Shown: one piece after another, positions 1 through 11,395 of the stretch
Layout: each line of letters begins with the position of its first letter
How positions within the stretch are numbered: the stretch's first letter is position 1
Assembly (NCBI RefSeq): GCF_036785885.1
Contig: NC_092317.1
Span: forward strand, 6,822,501-6,886,500
Direction of reading: 5' to 3'
Source of the DNA: Coffea arabica
Taxonomy: Eukaryota; Streptophyta; Magnoliopsida; Gentianales; Rubiaceae
Length of the DNA stretch: 64,000 nucleotides
The notes under the pieces: generated by a model
What the model saw: only the letters and a program-made list of their open reading frames with translations
Told to the model about the DNA's origin: nothing
Databases searched by the model: none
Program-made: the position numbers and the translations under genes

Positions 1-454
1 TGCGATCCGCACGACTCATGTGATGTGCAGCTCTGCTGTTGATGAGCACAATCGAAATCTTTATCGCAGGAGAAAGAATGAAAAAAAGCGATAGTAAATA
101 GTCGTCTATCCACAACAGGTAGCTTTATACAGTGGGAAAACTGCAGTGTGGTTGGGGGGAGGGGGGGGACTTGGAGATAGGGAAGCAATGAGCAGGGCGG
201 GAGGGGTAGTTTGATGGTGATGTGATGTGTGCGAACTTAAAATGATGGATGACGTGCGGTGCAATTGTAGTGCAGGGGAAGTGGGGGGGATTCTGATGGT
301 CTAGTCGTCTAGAGACTTATGCGTGAGTGGAGACTGGAGAGTGGGACCAGTTTGTATTGGTTGGAAGTTACTGGCTCATGTAGGTCTATAGACTTCTGCT
401 GCATGTGCACAAGTGGGTCTCTTTCTTGACATAGACTGCAGAGAGAGAGAGAGA
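1..454 (-). promoter_or_regulatory. Possible promoter and leader of a leftward gene beyond the left edge
   Basis: On the minus strand a TATAAAG box lies at 129-123. It is followed by a pyrimidine-rich stretch (about 95-60) that would suit a plant 5' leader. The first minus-strand ATG after it is at 19-17 and opens a frame that runs off the window. Upstream of the TATA box, C/T-rich runs are spread over 130-450. All this fits the start of a divergent gene, but only six codons are visible, so the gene cannot be named and the call may be chance. Confidence 0.3.
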
Positions 455-476
455 CCCCCCCCCCCCCCCCCCCCCC
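441..476. repeat. Microsatellite (GA)7 followed by C22
   Basis: Seven GA units (441-454) run directly into 22 C residues (455-476). Homopolymers of this length are slip-prone in both the genome and the sequencing read, so the exact length is uncertain. Confidence 0.95.
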
Positions 477-971
477 AAACAACAGCAAAAACTCTTGCTC
501 CTGCGTTTGTTATGTTGCAGTTCTATATTTACTGCTGATAAGGACGCAACCTGCGTTTGTATCTGCTTAATTTAAGAAAAATTATGATTATTTTTTACAT
601 GAAATGAGTCGGTACGCATAAAACATTCATAACGAATTTATGCATTGGATTCCATTTACCTCATGGTTGGGAACTAATGCTTTGATCTTTTAAATGTTTT
701 TGAATAAAATTTTAACGAATTTGGTAGTTACAAATAATATTTGTTTTGTGAGTAATTACAGGCGAAGAGAGTTTCATAGTACCTTTCGAGTACCGTACAG
801 TAACGTATTAATTTACTGTTGGATGCATAAAAGGAAATATCAGCCTTTTCGTGATTTTTAGAATTTAAATTATTAAATGATGTGACGGGAATTTATTGAA
901 TTATAACCGCAAGCAGGATACTCAAAAGAAATACTACTGGTAGAACTTCCTGATAGTTGAATGTAGTTATC

Positions 972-1140
972 TGTTTGGATTGTAAGTTATTTGGGATTAT
1001 TTGGGATATTTTTACTGTAGCACTTTTTGTGATGTGATGTATGTGAGATAAAAAGATATTGGGAAGATAAAAAGGTGTATTGGAAATTGTAAAGATGATG
1101 TAAGCAAATAAAATTGGGAAAATATGAACCAATCCAAACA
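972..1140. mobile_element. MITE with GTTTGGATTG terminal inverted repeats
   Basis: The left end reads TGTTTGGATTG and the right end CCAATCCAAACA, an inverted pair about 169 bp apart. The interior holds the core CTGTAGCA followed by GTGATGTGATGTATGTGAG, which recurs in other short elements of this window (about 18.42, 21.59 and 55.93 kb). There is no coding capacity. No clear target duplication is visible, so the superfamily is not assigned. Confidence 0.75.
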
Positions 1141-1644
1141 AATTAAATTTGGCCGGTAACATAGGCAACGTATGATCGGATATTAAACGTTGTTAATTAA
1201 GTGATTATAAGGATAAAGTTGAAAAAATTGTCCCAAAAAAGAGGGTTAAAGCTAAAAAATGAAAAAAAAAAAAAAAGAAGCTTACTCCATACTAAAGTTT
1301 GGAAAAAAAACTCAATGCTGTCCAATCAAGGGAACGGTGTAGGATGGTCCACTCTCCGCTCAAGTTTTAACGTCACATAGAAGATGGAGGCGGAATTGCT
1401 TAGCAATTTAATAGAGTGTGACTTCGTAATTGAAGTTGGTTATTACTATACAGGTTCTTAATTTTAAATCCGTCATTAGAACAATTTGGACTTTTGGAAT
1501 CAACAATAAAAGTGATTTTCTCGTAAAAGAGAAATTAATGATTGTCTCAAACGGTCAAATTTTGGTGCCTAGGTTTTACAAAGTTAACTTTAAATTGTAA
1601 ATTAAGGATATCTCTAGAGCCAACATTTGATATGAAATACTACT

Positions 1645-2033
1645 TAGGGGTGCAATCAAGTCAAGCCGCTCGGGAGTAGCTTGCGAGCGGCATGGTAAAA
1701 AGCTTGGCTCGAGCTCGGTCAAATCGAGTTCGAGCTACTTGTTACATTCAACGAGTCGAGTTCGAGCTCCAAAAATAAATACTCGAGTGCTCGACGAGTT
1801 TAATCGAGTTTTTATATTATATATTTTGAGAAAAAAAATTATAAGTTTATTTTAAAACTCAAGCTCGAGTTCGAGTAGATCGGGATTGATATTTATTCGA
1901 GCTTAGTCGAGCTCGAGTCCAAATTTTTTTACTCGTTAGAGCTAGAGCTGGAGCTCGAGTAGCACTAATTCTGATCGAGTTCGAGCTCGAGTATGGTGCT
2001 GCTCGAGCTCGACTCGGCTCGATAGTACCTCTA
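1645..2033. mobile_element. Non-autonomous hAT element with CTCGAG-rich arms
   Basis: A 389-bp element begins TAGGGGTGCAA and ends with the inverted counterpart (TAGAGGTACTA read inward). It is flanked by 8-bp target duplications with one mismatch: ATACTACT at 1637-1644 and ATATTACT at 2034-2041. An 8-bp duplication and a TAGNGGTG terminus are typical of hAT transposons. Both arms are packed with GAGCTCGAG/TCGAGTTCGAG words and the centre is AT-rich. No transposase is encoded, so it must have been moved in trans. Confidence 0.88.
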
Positions 2034-2041
2034 ATATTACT

Positions 2042-2400
2042 AAACTCAATTACTTGCTGTCATTAGTTTTTGGGTCTTTTTTTTTTTTTGTAATTGAGGG
2101 CTATCCTATAGAGATACTCAAATTTAATTTAAACTTAATTGTTTCTTCCAGTTAAAACTATTTGTTTTCTCAAGCAATTATTTCTTTCTCCTTCTTCTTC
2201 TTTTTATAATCAAATCAATAATAAATATAACTTACAACATTATAATGAATAATTCACAAATAATAGGATGAGTACTAATATATAATTAAACTAAAAATAG
2301 ATCTTATATATGCCAACAGTATATACACTTTCATCATCGCGGGACTCAAAAACTCTAATTCATATTGCCTCAACCTTGGTTGTTTTATCACTTCAACCAA
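2042..2400. other. Gene-free AT-rich stretch upstream of eEF1B
   Basis: Between the hAT element and the eEF1B promoter motifs I see only AT-rich sequence with T-runs and a short CTTCTTCTTC tract. The short minus-strand open frame at 2275-2499 overlaps promoter motifs and has no family features. Confidence 0.5.
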
Positions 2401-2419
2401 AGAAAGACGTTGGCTAACT

Positions 2420-2650
2420 TGGGCCGACGTAGACTTGGGCCTTGAATTTGGTGGTCTCCAGCTTCTGTGGAGATTAAGAAATAAAAAATCGACGCACATT
2501 GCATAACTGGCAAAAGAGATAAATTATTATTGAGCCCAATATGATATAAAAGCTCAAAACCCTAAACCAACGAAACCTGCAGTAGCGTTTTATCTTTTCG
2601 CACCGTCTATTCAGATCTCAGCTTGCCCAACTCTCCCTCCGGCAACCCAG
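2420..2650 (+). promoter_or_regulatory. eEF1B promoter: site II motifs, TATA box, telo-box and 5' leader
   Basis: TGGGCC (site II) occurs at 2420-2425 and 2436-2441, and inverted as AGCCCA at 2533-2538. A TATAAA box is at 2545-2550 and a telo-box, AAACCCTAA, at 2557-2565. Site II plus telo-box is the known signature of plant translation-apparatus genes expressed in growing tissue, which matches the product downstream. The leader runs to a GTAAGC donor at about 2650. A leader intron then ends at the acceptor at 3431-3432, 24 bases before the start codon. Confidence 0.75.
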
Positions 2651-3456
2651 TAAGCTTCTTTTTCAAATACACAGCTCATGTATAAATCGCTAATTATGAA
2701 TGTTGCACATGTTTTTATAGTTTTGAACGAAGATTCGAACAATAGATTGGATAAATAAACAAATTATATGTCAGCTTTTTTTTTTACGGTTGAATTTGTC
2801 TGATATCATTCGTAATTCATGATTTTACTGAGTATTTTATGTGGTAATATTGGGATTTTTAGTTGGAATAATTAATATGTATCGTGGATTTCTGATAAAA
2901 AAATGGGCAAATATTTCGAGAAAGTAAGGTAAAGTCTGTAAAAAAGATGGATAATTCTGTTTTTATTTTAGTTAGAATCCTCGAATTTGGATTTCCAGCA
3001 GTAGCACAGTTTTTGGTCGAGGGATATTTGTTTACAAAGATGCTAAATTAGGAATTATTAGCAGTGGTGTTTCATCGGATGTCTGCTAGTGGGATTTGCT
3101 CGTAGCTTTAGCTGAAATAGTTGTCAGAATAGCAAGATGCAAATCGAAGGAAGAAGTGATAAGAGTTTCACGATATTCATCAATGGGCAAAGTATTTTGA
3201 ATTGATGTTATACTTCTGTTCACAACCATTTATTGGGGAAAAAAAAAGCTCAAAATTCCAATTTTTCCCAAATTGAATTGTAATTTTCTCTCGCTTGAGC
3301 TACCTAATATTTCTTGTTTCATCCTTGGTAATCAAATGTCCTACCTAGATGCCCTTCTCTTTTGTTGATGTAATCATGTTTGGGAATTTCAAAGGAAAAA
3401 AATGTTAAATCTGTGCTTTTGGTTGCTTCCAGAGAGATCTACATTGAATTCTACCA

Positions 3457-5243
3457 ATGGCTGTCGCATTCTACAACCTAACGTCAGAATCTGGCCTTAA
3501 GAAGCTTGATGAGTACCTTCTGACACGTAGTTATATCACAGGGTAAGTTGTTCTCTAGCTGCATGTAGAGCAGTCTTTATTTGACTCTGGCTAATGTCTC
3601 CGAGTTGTCGCCTTAGGTACCAGGCTTCTAAGGATGATATTACTGTGTATTCTGCTCTTTCAAAACCACCCTCATCTGAATTTGTGAATGTATCTCGGTG
3701 GTTCAAACACATTGATGCACTTTTAAGAATTTCGTAAGTTCTAATTGCTTCTTAGTATTGATTATGTACCCTTAACTTGGATATTTCTTTTTGGACTAAT
3801 GTTGTTTGTCATTTATCATAGTTTAAGTTTCCTTTAAACATTCTGCAACCTGTTATTTTGCAGTGGTATATCTGGGGAAGGTTGCGGTGTCACTATTGAA
3901 GGATTTGCTGCAGCCACAGAGGAAGCTGTTGTTACTCCTCCTGCTGCTGATACAAAGGTGTATTAGGAATTTAATTCGTGTGTTGAGTTCAATATTAGTT
4001 CCTGTTTCTTTTTGTTTCTTGATCTTCTCCTTATTTATCATGTTCAAAAGTTTTTTATGACAACGAATAACCAAGAAAATGTGGACTGTGAATTGCCTCT
4101 TCCATGGATATGATACAAATGCACTGAAATCAAAAATTGATTCACAGGCAGCAGCTGCTGTGGATGATGACGATGATGATGTAGATCTATTTGGTGAAGA
4201 AACTGAAGAGGAAAAGAAGGCTGCCGAAGAACGTGCTGCTGCTGTAAAGGCATCTGCCAAAAAGAAAGAGTGTGAGTGTGACTATTCCCCTTGATATATG
4301 TGGCTAGGCCATCATCTAAGAGATTGAACCAGGACATGCTTTTATCTAGTTTGTGTGTTATGTTTTTGCTGTGTTTTTGAATGCTAGTTTTCACTGGTGT
4401 GGATTAGACTGCAAGAAGTTTGTCCACAAGGTCTTATTGCAGCTGGCGGTGTTTTTTTGGTGTGATGACCTATTTGATTAATCCTTGATCTTGTTTTCCT
4501 GTTCCAATTTTAATGGTTCATTCCCTTGTTGTCTTTTCAGCGGGGAAGTCTTCAGTTTTGATGGATGTCAAGCCATGGGATGATGAGACTGACATGAAAA
4601 AGCTTGAGGAAGCTGTCCGAAATGTTAAAATGGAGGGATTGCTTTGGGGAGCTTGTATGATTCTCTTCCCATCTTTTTTGGACTTTGTTTTTATACTGAA
4701 TATAGCACAGACTTTTGGAACTGGTATCTTATTAATTGTGAGTTACGCTTACTGGTACTTAAATAAGGACCTCCTCTAAATCCCAACTTCTGTCTAGTGT
4801 TTTGAAGTTTACTTTTTCTATCCTTTTGTGTTCTGTGGGTGCCACTGTTTTGATAAAGGCAAGTATAATGATTCCGTCTGACTTCTACCTTTTCTGACTT
4901 GTAGCCAAGCTGGTACCTGTTGGATATGGCATAAAAAAATTACAAATCATGCTTACCATTGTGGATGACCTGGTGTCGGTTGATGATCTTATTGAGAACT
5001 ATCTTACAGTTGAACCATGTGATGAGTTTATCCAGAGCTGTGATATTGTGGCTTTCAACAAGATATGTGAGTTCTGCTTCTGATGCTGCTCTTATTTATT
5101 TATTTATTTATTTTTGGTGGTGGTGGTTGTTATTGTAGAATCTAGAATGTTTTATTGATTGACATTATATTGAAGTGCATTTGTTTGCTGCTATTCTCCT
5201 TTGACTAAAGCTAATGGCAATATGCTGTATTCTTCTCACAGAA
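3457..5243 (+). CDS. EF1B: Translation elongation factor eEF1B, beta subunit (EF-1-beta)
   Basis: Guanine-nucleotide exchange factor that recharges eEF1A with GTP during translation elongation, in the cytosol. Coding exons: 3457-3542, 3617-3733, 3864-3957, 4148-4271, 4541-4654, 4905-5066 and 5242-5243, giving 232 aa, the usual length for plant EF-1-beta. The N-terminal helical part (about 1-75, [20 protein letters not shown]) is followed by an Ala-rich linker. An acidic stretch (Asp 105-110, then VDLFG) leads to a Glu/Lys-rich helix. The C-terminal exchange domain (about 143-232) shows [27 protein letters not shown] and the terminal DIVAFNKI. The start is the first ATG after the leader intron. 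Odd point: the T of the stop codon is the last base of exon 6 and AA comes from the next exon; without that splice the frame adds CEFCF and stops. Family assignment is secure. Confidence 0.96.
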
Positions 5244-6261
5244 ATGTCTGAATCTTCTCGGCACGAAAACAGTTATTGGAGGCGTAGCAGGCAGGAAGTT
5301 CCTATTGTTTGTATTCTGCTAAATTATGGTAGTTTGTGACTTTTTGACATTGTCTAGCTTAAAGAATTTTGGGTTATTTTTGTTGTCAAAGACTACAGTC
5401 TAGATATGCTGTCACCTTTGAATTGAAATTTTAAAACTTTGCTTTATAAGATTACAAAAAAATATTTGTTTTGTTTTGAAATATCGGTTTAGTCTGCTGT
5501 GTCCTTTTTTTCCTTCCCCATCTGCACGGATCAGCCTCATGAATTATCGGTTTACAAGCCCAGTGCCTTTCAGCTGGTGTCTATTTGCTGGGCGCAAATG
5601 AACCTTCGGATGTTTCCCAAGAAAGTAAAATCATACTCTGGATAATTTGCTCTCTTCTGACTCTTGCCTCTCTAAAGATTGTGTTGATTGTGAAGAGCTT
5701 CCAAGGAGGGGAATTTGGATCTTTACTCCCAACTATTCTATTTAATCGAATTTGTTGGATCTTTACAGAAATTGCTAAACGGTTCGTAATTCATATAAAC
5801 ATGATTGCCTAATGGTACAACTAATTGTCAATGGCTAAATCGTGGGTTAAACAAATCTCAACGACATGCTCAGTTATCGTATTCAGCAACAAATATTCAG
5901 TAAATTAGAGGGGACTGTGTTCTTTTGAAGATATATGAACTTCTAAATTAGTGTATTGGGGGACCAGAATAAGTAATGAAATTTCGAAGTAGTGAAGATC
6001 TAAATGAACCCTTTTTTTTGGGAACCGGAACTTCACGGGCCTTCAATGTCTGGATTTGAAGAAAATCAGTTGACGAGTTGCATGATCAGCCTTAGATTTG
6101 ATGAAGAAAATCGGTATATATTGCCTCAGTGGGTATACTATAAAAGTGACAAAAAAAATTATAAAAATATGTGGCCTTTCACACTTGACAGGGTATATTA
6201 AGTTGATATCTGGATGATGTAGTATTTGGTAAAGATTTTACAGGACGAGATTTACAACACT
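5244..6261. other. Convergent 3' region between eEF1B and the next gene
   Basis: The first 100-200 bases are probably the eEF1B 3' UTR in its last exon, and the right side the 3' UTR of the minus-strand gene ending at 6262. No canonical AATAAA could be tied to either gene. Open frames at 5585-5812 and 6004-6201 lack family features. A TTTA tetranucleotide run at about 5093-5117 lies just upstream, in the last eEF1B intron. Confidence 0.45.
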
Positions 6262-8073
6262 CTAAAAATTCGAACATGTAAAACACATCCTCCAACATCC
6301 CCGCCTTTTGGGCTTTCTGTCAACTTCTGCCATTCTTATGGGACTTTCGTTCCATTCTGTTGCTAATCTGGTCAACCAACATTGATTCAATACAGATATC
6401 GTTAGTGATGCATATAATAAAATGTACATTCTACATTAATGGCATGAAATTTTCTGAGATTGGTTTGAGTCAGCAGCACAGCGAACGAGAGTTTTCTGGA
6501 GTTCAAGAGGGAAGAAGAAGAAGAAGAAGAAGAAGAAGAAGAGAAGATGGAACTTACGTGGGAAATGCAAAAGATCTTGTGCTCGCTGTGCTATTCGAGC
6601 GGAGGGAGATGTTGTCAGAAAATGGTATCAACCCAGAGAACGTTAATCGACCAGAGGCAGTGCTTGCTGCAGAGAAGCTAGAGCTTCCAAGTTCTCGATG
6701 ATGCCCTGCGGTATTTTCATTTTGACGTGATGATGATGATGATGCTAATAATGGTACTTTTGACATGCAATCCGCCGCCTCGCAGGTGCTTTCGGTGCGT
6801 TTGTCTTCGGAGGTGCTTTCGTCCGTAATTGGTTGTGAACCAGAGTCATCTGTTATTCTTTGGGCTCCCAACTCAACCTCTGATCTTAGATCTACTCCAT
6901 TGCAGTTTCTGCAATCTGCTTCCTTGCCAGCTGACCAAGTGTCCGCTATCATTGTTTCCGTCTTTGGATGCTCCTGAAAACCATTCCATGCAAATCAGGT
7001 ATATTCTTGGTGATCATGATAGTCTGTAATTTATGACAGCCACTTTTAACCTGCATTGTCTCGTAGAAGTACTGGTATAAAAATGTTGGTGAACAAGATT
7101 GAGATTGATCGTCAAAGTTTGATTGTCATAGAACTAATTAACCTGATAAATAGTATGGCAATGTGAAAATAGCTGACAACATTACTAGAGACTGAGCAAT
7201 GGAATTCCATTTTAAAAATCGAATCGAACAGGGAAACAACAAATTTGCCCATATAGACAATGATAAAGACCTTTGGGAACTGGAGGTGTTACAGCAGAGT
7301 ATTGATGTAGAATTTGTACCTGATGATTCTGTTGTTGATCTAGTCTAAGATCTTCGCAATTAAACAAGTGAGAAAGAGAGGGACCGGTGATCTGCTCAGT
7401 ATTACTCAAATTTCGTATATCTGATAATTCCTTCTCTGAAGAAGAACAAGCCTCTGTTGAAATATGAGCAGAAACTGTTTTATCTTCCATCAGCAGCTTC
7501 TTTTCAGCATCACAAAGCTTGGCATCATCATGAATGCAATCATGGTTAGAGAAAGATTCTTCTGCCCCAGTTGAAATGCTAGTATATAACAACATTTCTT
7601 CAGAAACCTCTCTGCTGTTTCTGGCCAGCTCATACTTCAACAGGTTGGATATATTATTGTGGTCCAACTCACAGTTTTCCACACAACATTTGTCATGACA
7701 AGGCACTTCCCCATCTATACACAAATCCTTGAAGATCTGGCAACCATTTTCTTTTAGGAAAACAACCACTTCTGGTACTTCGCACTCCATACTTCTCAAA
7801 TCTCCATACTCAGGATCTCTGCTTTCCAATTGCATATAGTAGTGTGAATTTGTAAGTTCCTCAAATCCCAAATCTGCTGCTGCCTGAAAAGTCACAAATT
7901 TAAAGGCGAATGATTTGGTTGGCTCAACATCTACAGTTGGCAAGAAAAGGAAGGCCTTTGCCCACTGGACCTGATCTTTTATGCATCAAGTAGTTTGCAT
8001 GACAATAACAGGTTTGCTTTTTTCTTTACTAGTCTTTAAATCAGATTAATTTTATTAAGCTTACTTTTCTCAT
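6262..8073 (-). CDS. Conserved plant protein resembling 'gar2-related' annotations; function unknown
   Basis: Four-exon minus-strand model: 8073-8065 (ATG AGA AAA, tentative), 7883-7320, 6973-6558 and 6367-6262, giving 364 aa with all phases matching. The C-terminal half is the recognisable part: a Ser-rich VPLLASSSSSRQNENTAG, HRELGSSSFSAAST, STASTRSFAFP, then across the last intron TEWNESPIRMAE. It ends in a basic, Cys-containing tail (RRGCWRMCFTCSNF). From memory these motifs characterise plant proteins labelled '18S pre-ribosomal assembly protein gar2-related'; that name implies no tested function. The middle is acidic, with DKCCVENCELD near residue 75. No catalytic motif or membrane segment is seen. 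The three-codon first exon is the weakest point, and the true start may lie elsewhere. A (GAA)10 tract sits in the last intron just after the donor. Confidence 0.65.
6511..6540. repeat. (GAA)10 microsatellite in an intron
   Basis: Ten perfect GAA units on the plus strand. On the minus strand this is (TTC)n, just downstream of the splice donor at 6557 of the gar2-related-like gene. Its reading as poly-Arg on the plus strand is an artefact. Confidence 0.95.
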
Positions 8074-11000
8074 CTTTGAAAGCTACAAGAAAGCTCAATT
8101 CCTCCAAGTCAAAATATTACGTTGCAGATCTACATTGAGTGCTTAAGTAAGATTTGAAATTTACATGTTGCTTTCTACAGAAATGTAAGAAATTCCTTGT
8201 AGAAATCAAAGTGTGAATCTCAGAAAAATATCAAGCACTTATGACAGCTCATCCCTTGCGTATTGCAGATGAGGGCTGCAAAAGTTTGAAGGTTCACAGC
8301 TACTGACATTGATAAAAACATCTATGGGACAACCTTTCTGGAAGGAAGATAAGAGTGTCAAAAGTGTCAAAAACCTTCCCGCTGGAAATCAAGTACTAAT
8401 TGACTTTCGTTTTCATCAATTTCTTTTTCAGGAATTCAGAGGGCTCTATTCACCTAAGCAGAACTATAACAATCACGTTAGGCCTAATCAGACAGTCAAG
8501 AGGACTGATTTCATTTTCACATGTCTGTCCTCCATATCTTGCCACGCATCCTTAATCCTTTGTGAAGATAGTCTGTGATAAATAATAAACCAGTCATCTC
8601 CCCATTTCTATTTCTCTGCTGTGAAATCCTGCATATGATCTATCTAAGTGATTTTTTAAGTGGTGATGTTGATTAGTGCAAACTCCGAATCTCTTTTCTC
8701 AACACAATGTTCTTGAAAACAGCTGGTAGAAAGTCAAATCAGAAGGGTATCGATGTAGAAATCACAGATTTAACGACCCTTTTTTTCCTTCTTTTCATAG
8801 AGCAGATGCACATATATTCTGATCATAGTCAAACAGGCACAAGAAGAACAACAGCAGAAATGGGCTTTGTACTCGAAGAACTTCGCAAGACAACAGCTTT
8901 ATTAGAGAACTCACAAAGTAGAGATCACAGGAATACATGCAGATAGATGGAGAAAGATCAAATGAATAAAAGCCTGTCAGTTCAAGGTGCTTTTGCTTTT
9001 TACTTACTATTTACGAGGTCTGCGATGAATTTCTTTCTGAGAGAAACCACTTAGTATGTGCTGAGCTCGACCAAGTGCAGCTTGTGTACTATTCTGGGAG
9101 CTAGGAATACAAATAAAGTTAGCACTCTAGGAGTTATCACCCGCAAAATTCCACCGGACCACTGGTATACTTTGTTGTTACTGGCAAAAATCGTCATCCA
9201 TCCACCTTTTTAACCTCTAAAAGGTGTGGGAAAAGGTGAGGAATCGCTCAAGTACCAGCAAGTAGAAAGTTGATATAAAGGTGAAAATTAGCAAAAATAA
9301 AAGCTTTAAAGGGGGGGAGAATACAATGCAAAAGCAACAAAAGTAGCTCAGACTATCAATGGTCGGCTATCCATTACAGTAATAAAACTTTAGGCAAATA
9401 AAACCATCAAAGGGAAACTCATGGGGCACCCAAACCACCCCAAGTACAAAAGAAGGAGAAGAAAGAATTGGAAGGAAATGGAGGAATTCTTTGTTGACAG
9501 GTCTCAGCTGTCGCCATTGTCTCATCATTTAAGAAGTCATGACTTGATTGGGTAGAATACCTAACCTTTGATCAAATGTTAATGTTTATAAGCATTGAAT
9601 TCTTCTGCTATTGCTCCAAAAAAAAAAACAGATCTTTTTTTAATTCTTTTCTAGTACAACTATTAAACATCCATATTGAGCTTCTAAACAAGTTCAAGAA
9701 ATTCAGGGGGTATCAAGAAACAGGGAAGATCCCAACTCAGGTGGTGGTCGTGCTGAACTATTACTTTTTTTTTTTTTTTTTTAATTATATTAGTAACACA
9801 AGGATGCAGAAAGATCATAAAATCAGATTGTAAATAGGTATAAAAAAAAAATTTATATTTGTTACAGAGTTGGACAAAGATTCCAATATCTCTTCTACCA
9901 GTTACTCTCAACTACAACTTTAAGAATGCATAATCTATTAAAAGTGTAATAAAGTACTAAATATAAAAAATAATTAAGCCTGCGATAAAGTACCTTTTTC
10001 AATTAAGAACTGACAACAGCTGCCAACTGCTACAGGCAAGCATGGAGGAAGCAGTTAGTAGCTTGAGGAGAAGAACAAATTTGGACTAATCAACCCCCAA
10101 AAAAAAGAAAAAAATCAATTGCAAAATAGTTGATTAGACAAATAAAGGAACACGTTACATGCATAGGACCGACAAATACTAATTAACACCATTAAAACAA
10201 ACTACAGTTGTTGGCAAAGCTTTTTTTTAATTTATATGGTAAGACTTGTAGAAGATTATTAAGGTGGTCAATAAATGAGTGCATTTAATCCTTTTCTTAA
10301 GATGGTTAGCAACAAAAGTTTCAATTGAATTGACAATTTTATCTCTAAGTTACCATATCATGCCATGTGTAATGTTTCATGTTGGCCATTCCTTTTCTTT
10401 TTCCATCTTTCCTTTTTTGAGAAGCAAAACAAACTTAAATCACGATGACAACCTCGCAACTCTAATATAAAAGCAGTAGTGTGATGGTGAGGAGAACAGG
10501 TTGGGGTCCTGTCTACAATTTCATGGAAAAAAAGGAAATCTATGCAAGTCTCAACTCTCAACATCCCATGGTTAGGATTGCAGCCATGTTATGAATGAAA
10601 AATAACTACTTATAATACAAAATCGAACATGGTAATTTTGTTAATTCTGTGATGCAATTATGTGAAGGGCAAGCTCTCTTAAATCCATATATGTCTCTTT
10701 TACAAGTCTTATCTGGGGTTGCGATGGCTAATAAAAAAGCACTTCTGTTACAAGTATTTTTTAAATTACGAAAAATTAGTTATCAAAAAATGGTAATTAA
10801 GCACTTCTGATACAGCAATTGCCTTTTGATTGTATCTTATGGGTTAATTTAGGTGTTGTTTATGAACTTCTTGTAAAAAAAAAAAAAAAAAAAGCCCTAA
10901 AAGTGCTCTTTTTGTAGACGCACTATCGTAAAAGCAAACAAACCTTAGTTATATTTCAACTCGTTTCAACCTTAGTTGGCTTTCAAAGGGCTCCAGATTA

Positions 11001-11387
11001 TAAAGCATTGGATACAATATGTATGAATTTCTCTATTCTAACTCGGTTAAGCTCTCTCTCCAAGTATGACATCAAAATCCAGCTTTGAGTTATTAAAATT
11101 TCCAACTCTTCTTCTGCAATAAGAAAGAACAGATTGAAATGCAGCAATGTTGCTGTTATGCTAGGGTGTATGTGCACGTAGGATCTTGAACTTACAAAAA
11201 TAATTCAGAGACATATTGCTCATTTTTATGTTATTATTATCTGATTGAAAGACAAAATTCAGAGATCTGATTTCTACAGATGTTAATCTGAATAATAATA
11301 ATAATAATAATAATAAAAGAAAAAGGCCCTTTGATATTAATTGTTGAATATGTAAACCAGACAAGGGCTATGTCTTCTTGATTTAGA
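8074..11387. other. Gene-free stretch upstream of the gar2-related-like gene
   Basis: This is presumably its promoter side. I see no conserved coding exon on either strand. Short frames at 8309-8578, 8707-8946, 9576-9833 and 10279-10470 lack family features and start or end in homopolymer tracts. Poly-A/T runs occur at about 9766-9782 and 10876-10892, and a (TAA)n microsatellite at about 11291-11315. Confidence 0.5.
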
Positions 11388-11395
11388 AAGCTAGT

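Noticed and set aside
6360-6701. Plus-strand open frame with a poly-arginine run
   Set aside because: The poly-Arg is the (GAA)10 microsatellite, and the frame is antisense to well-supported exons of the minus-strand gene.
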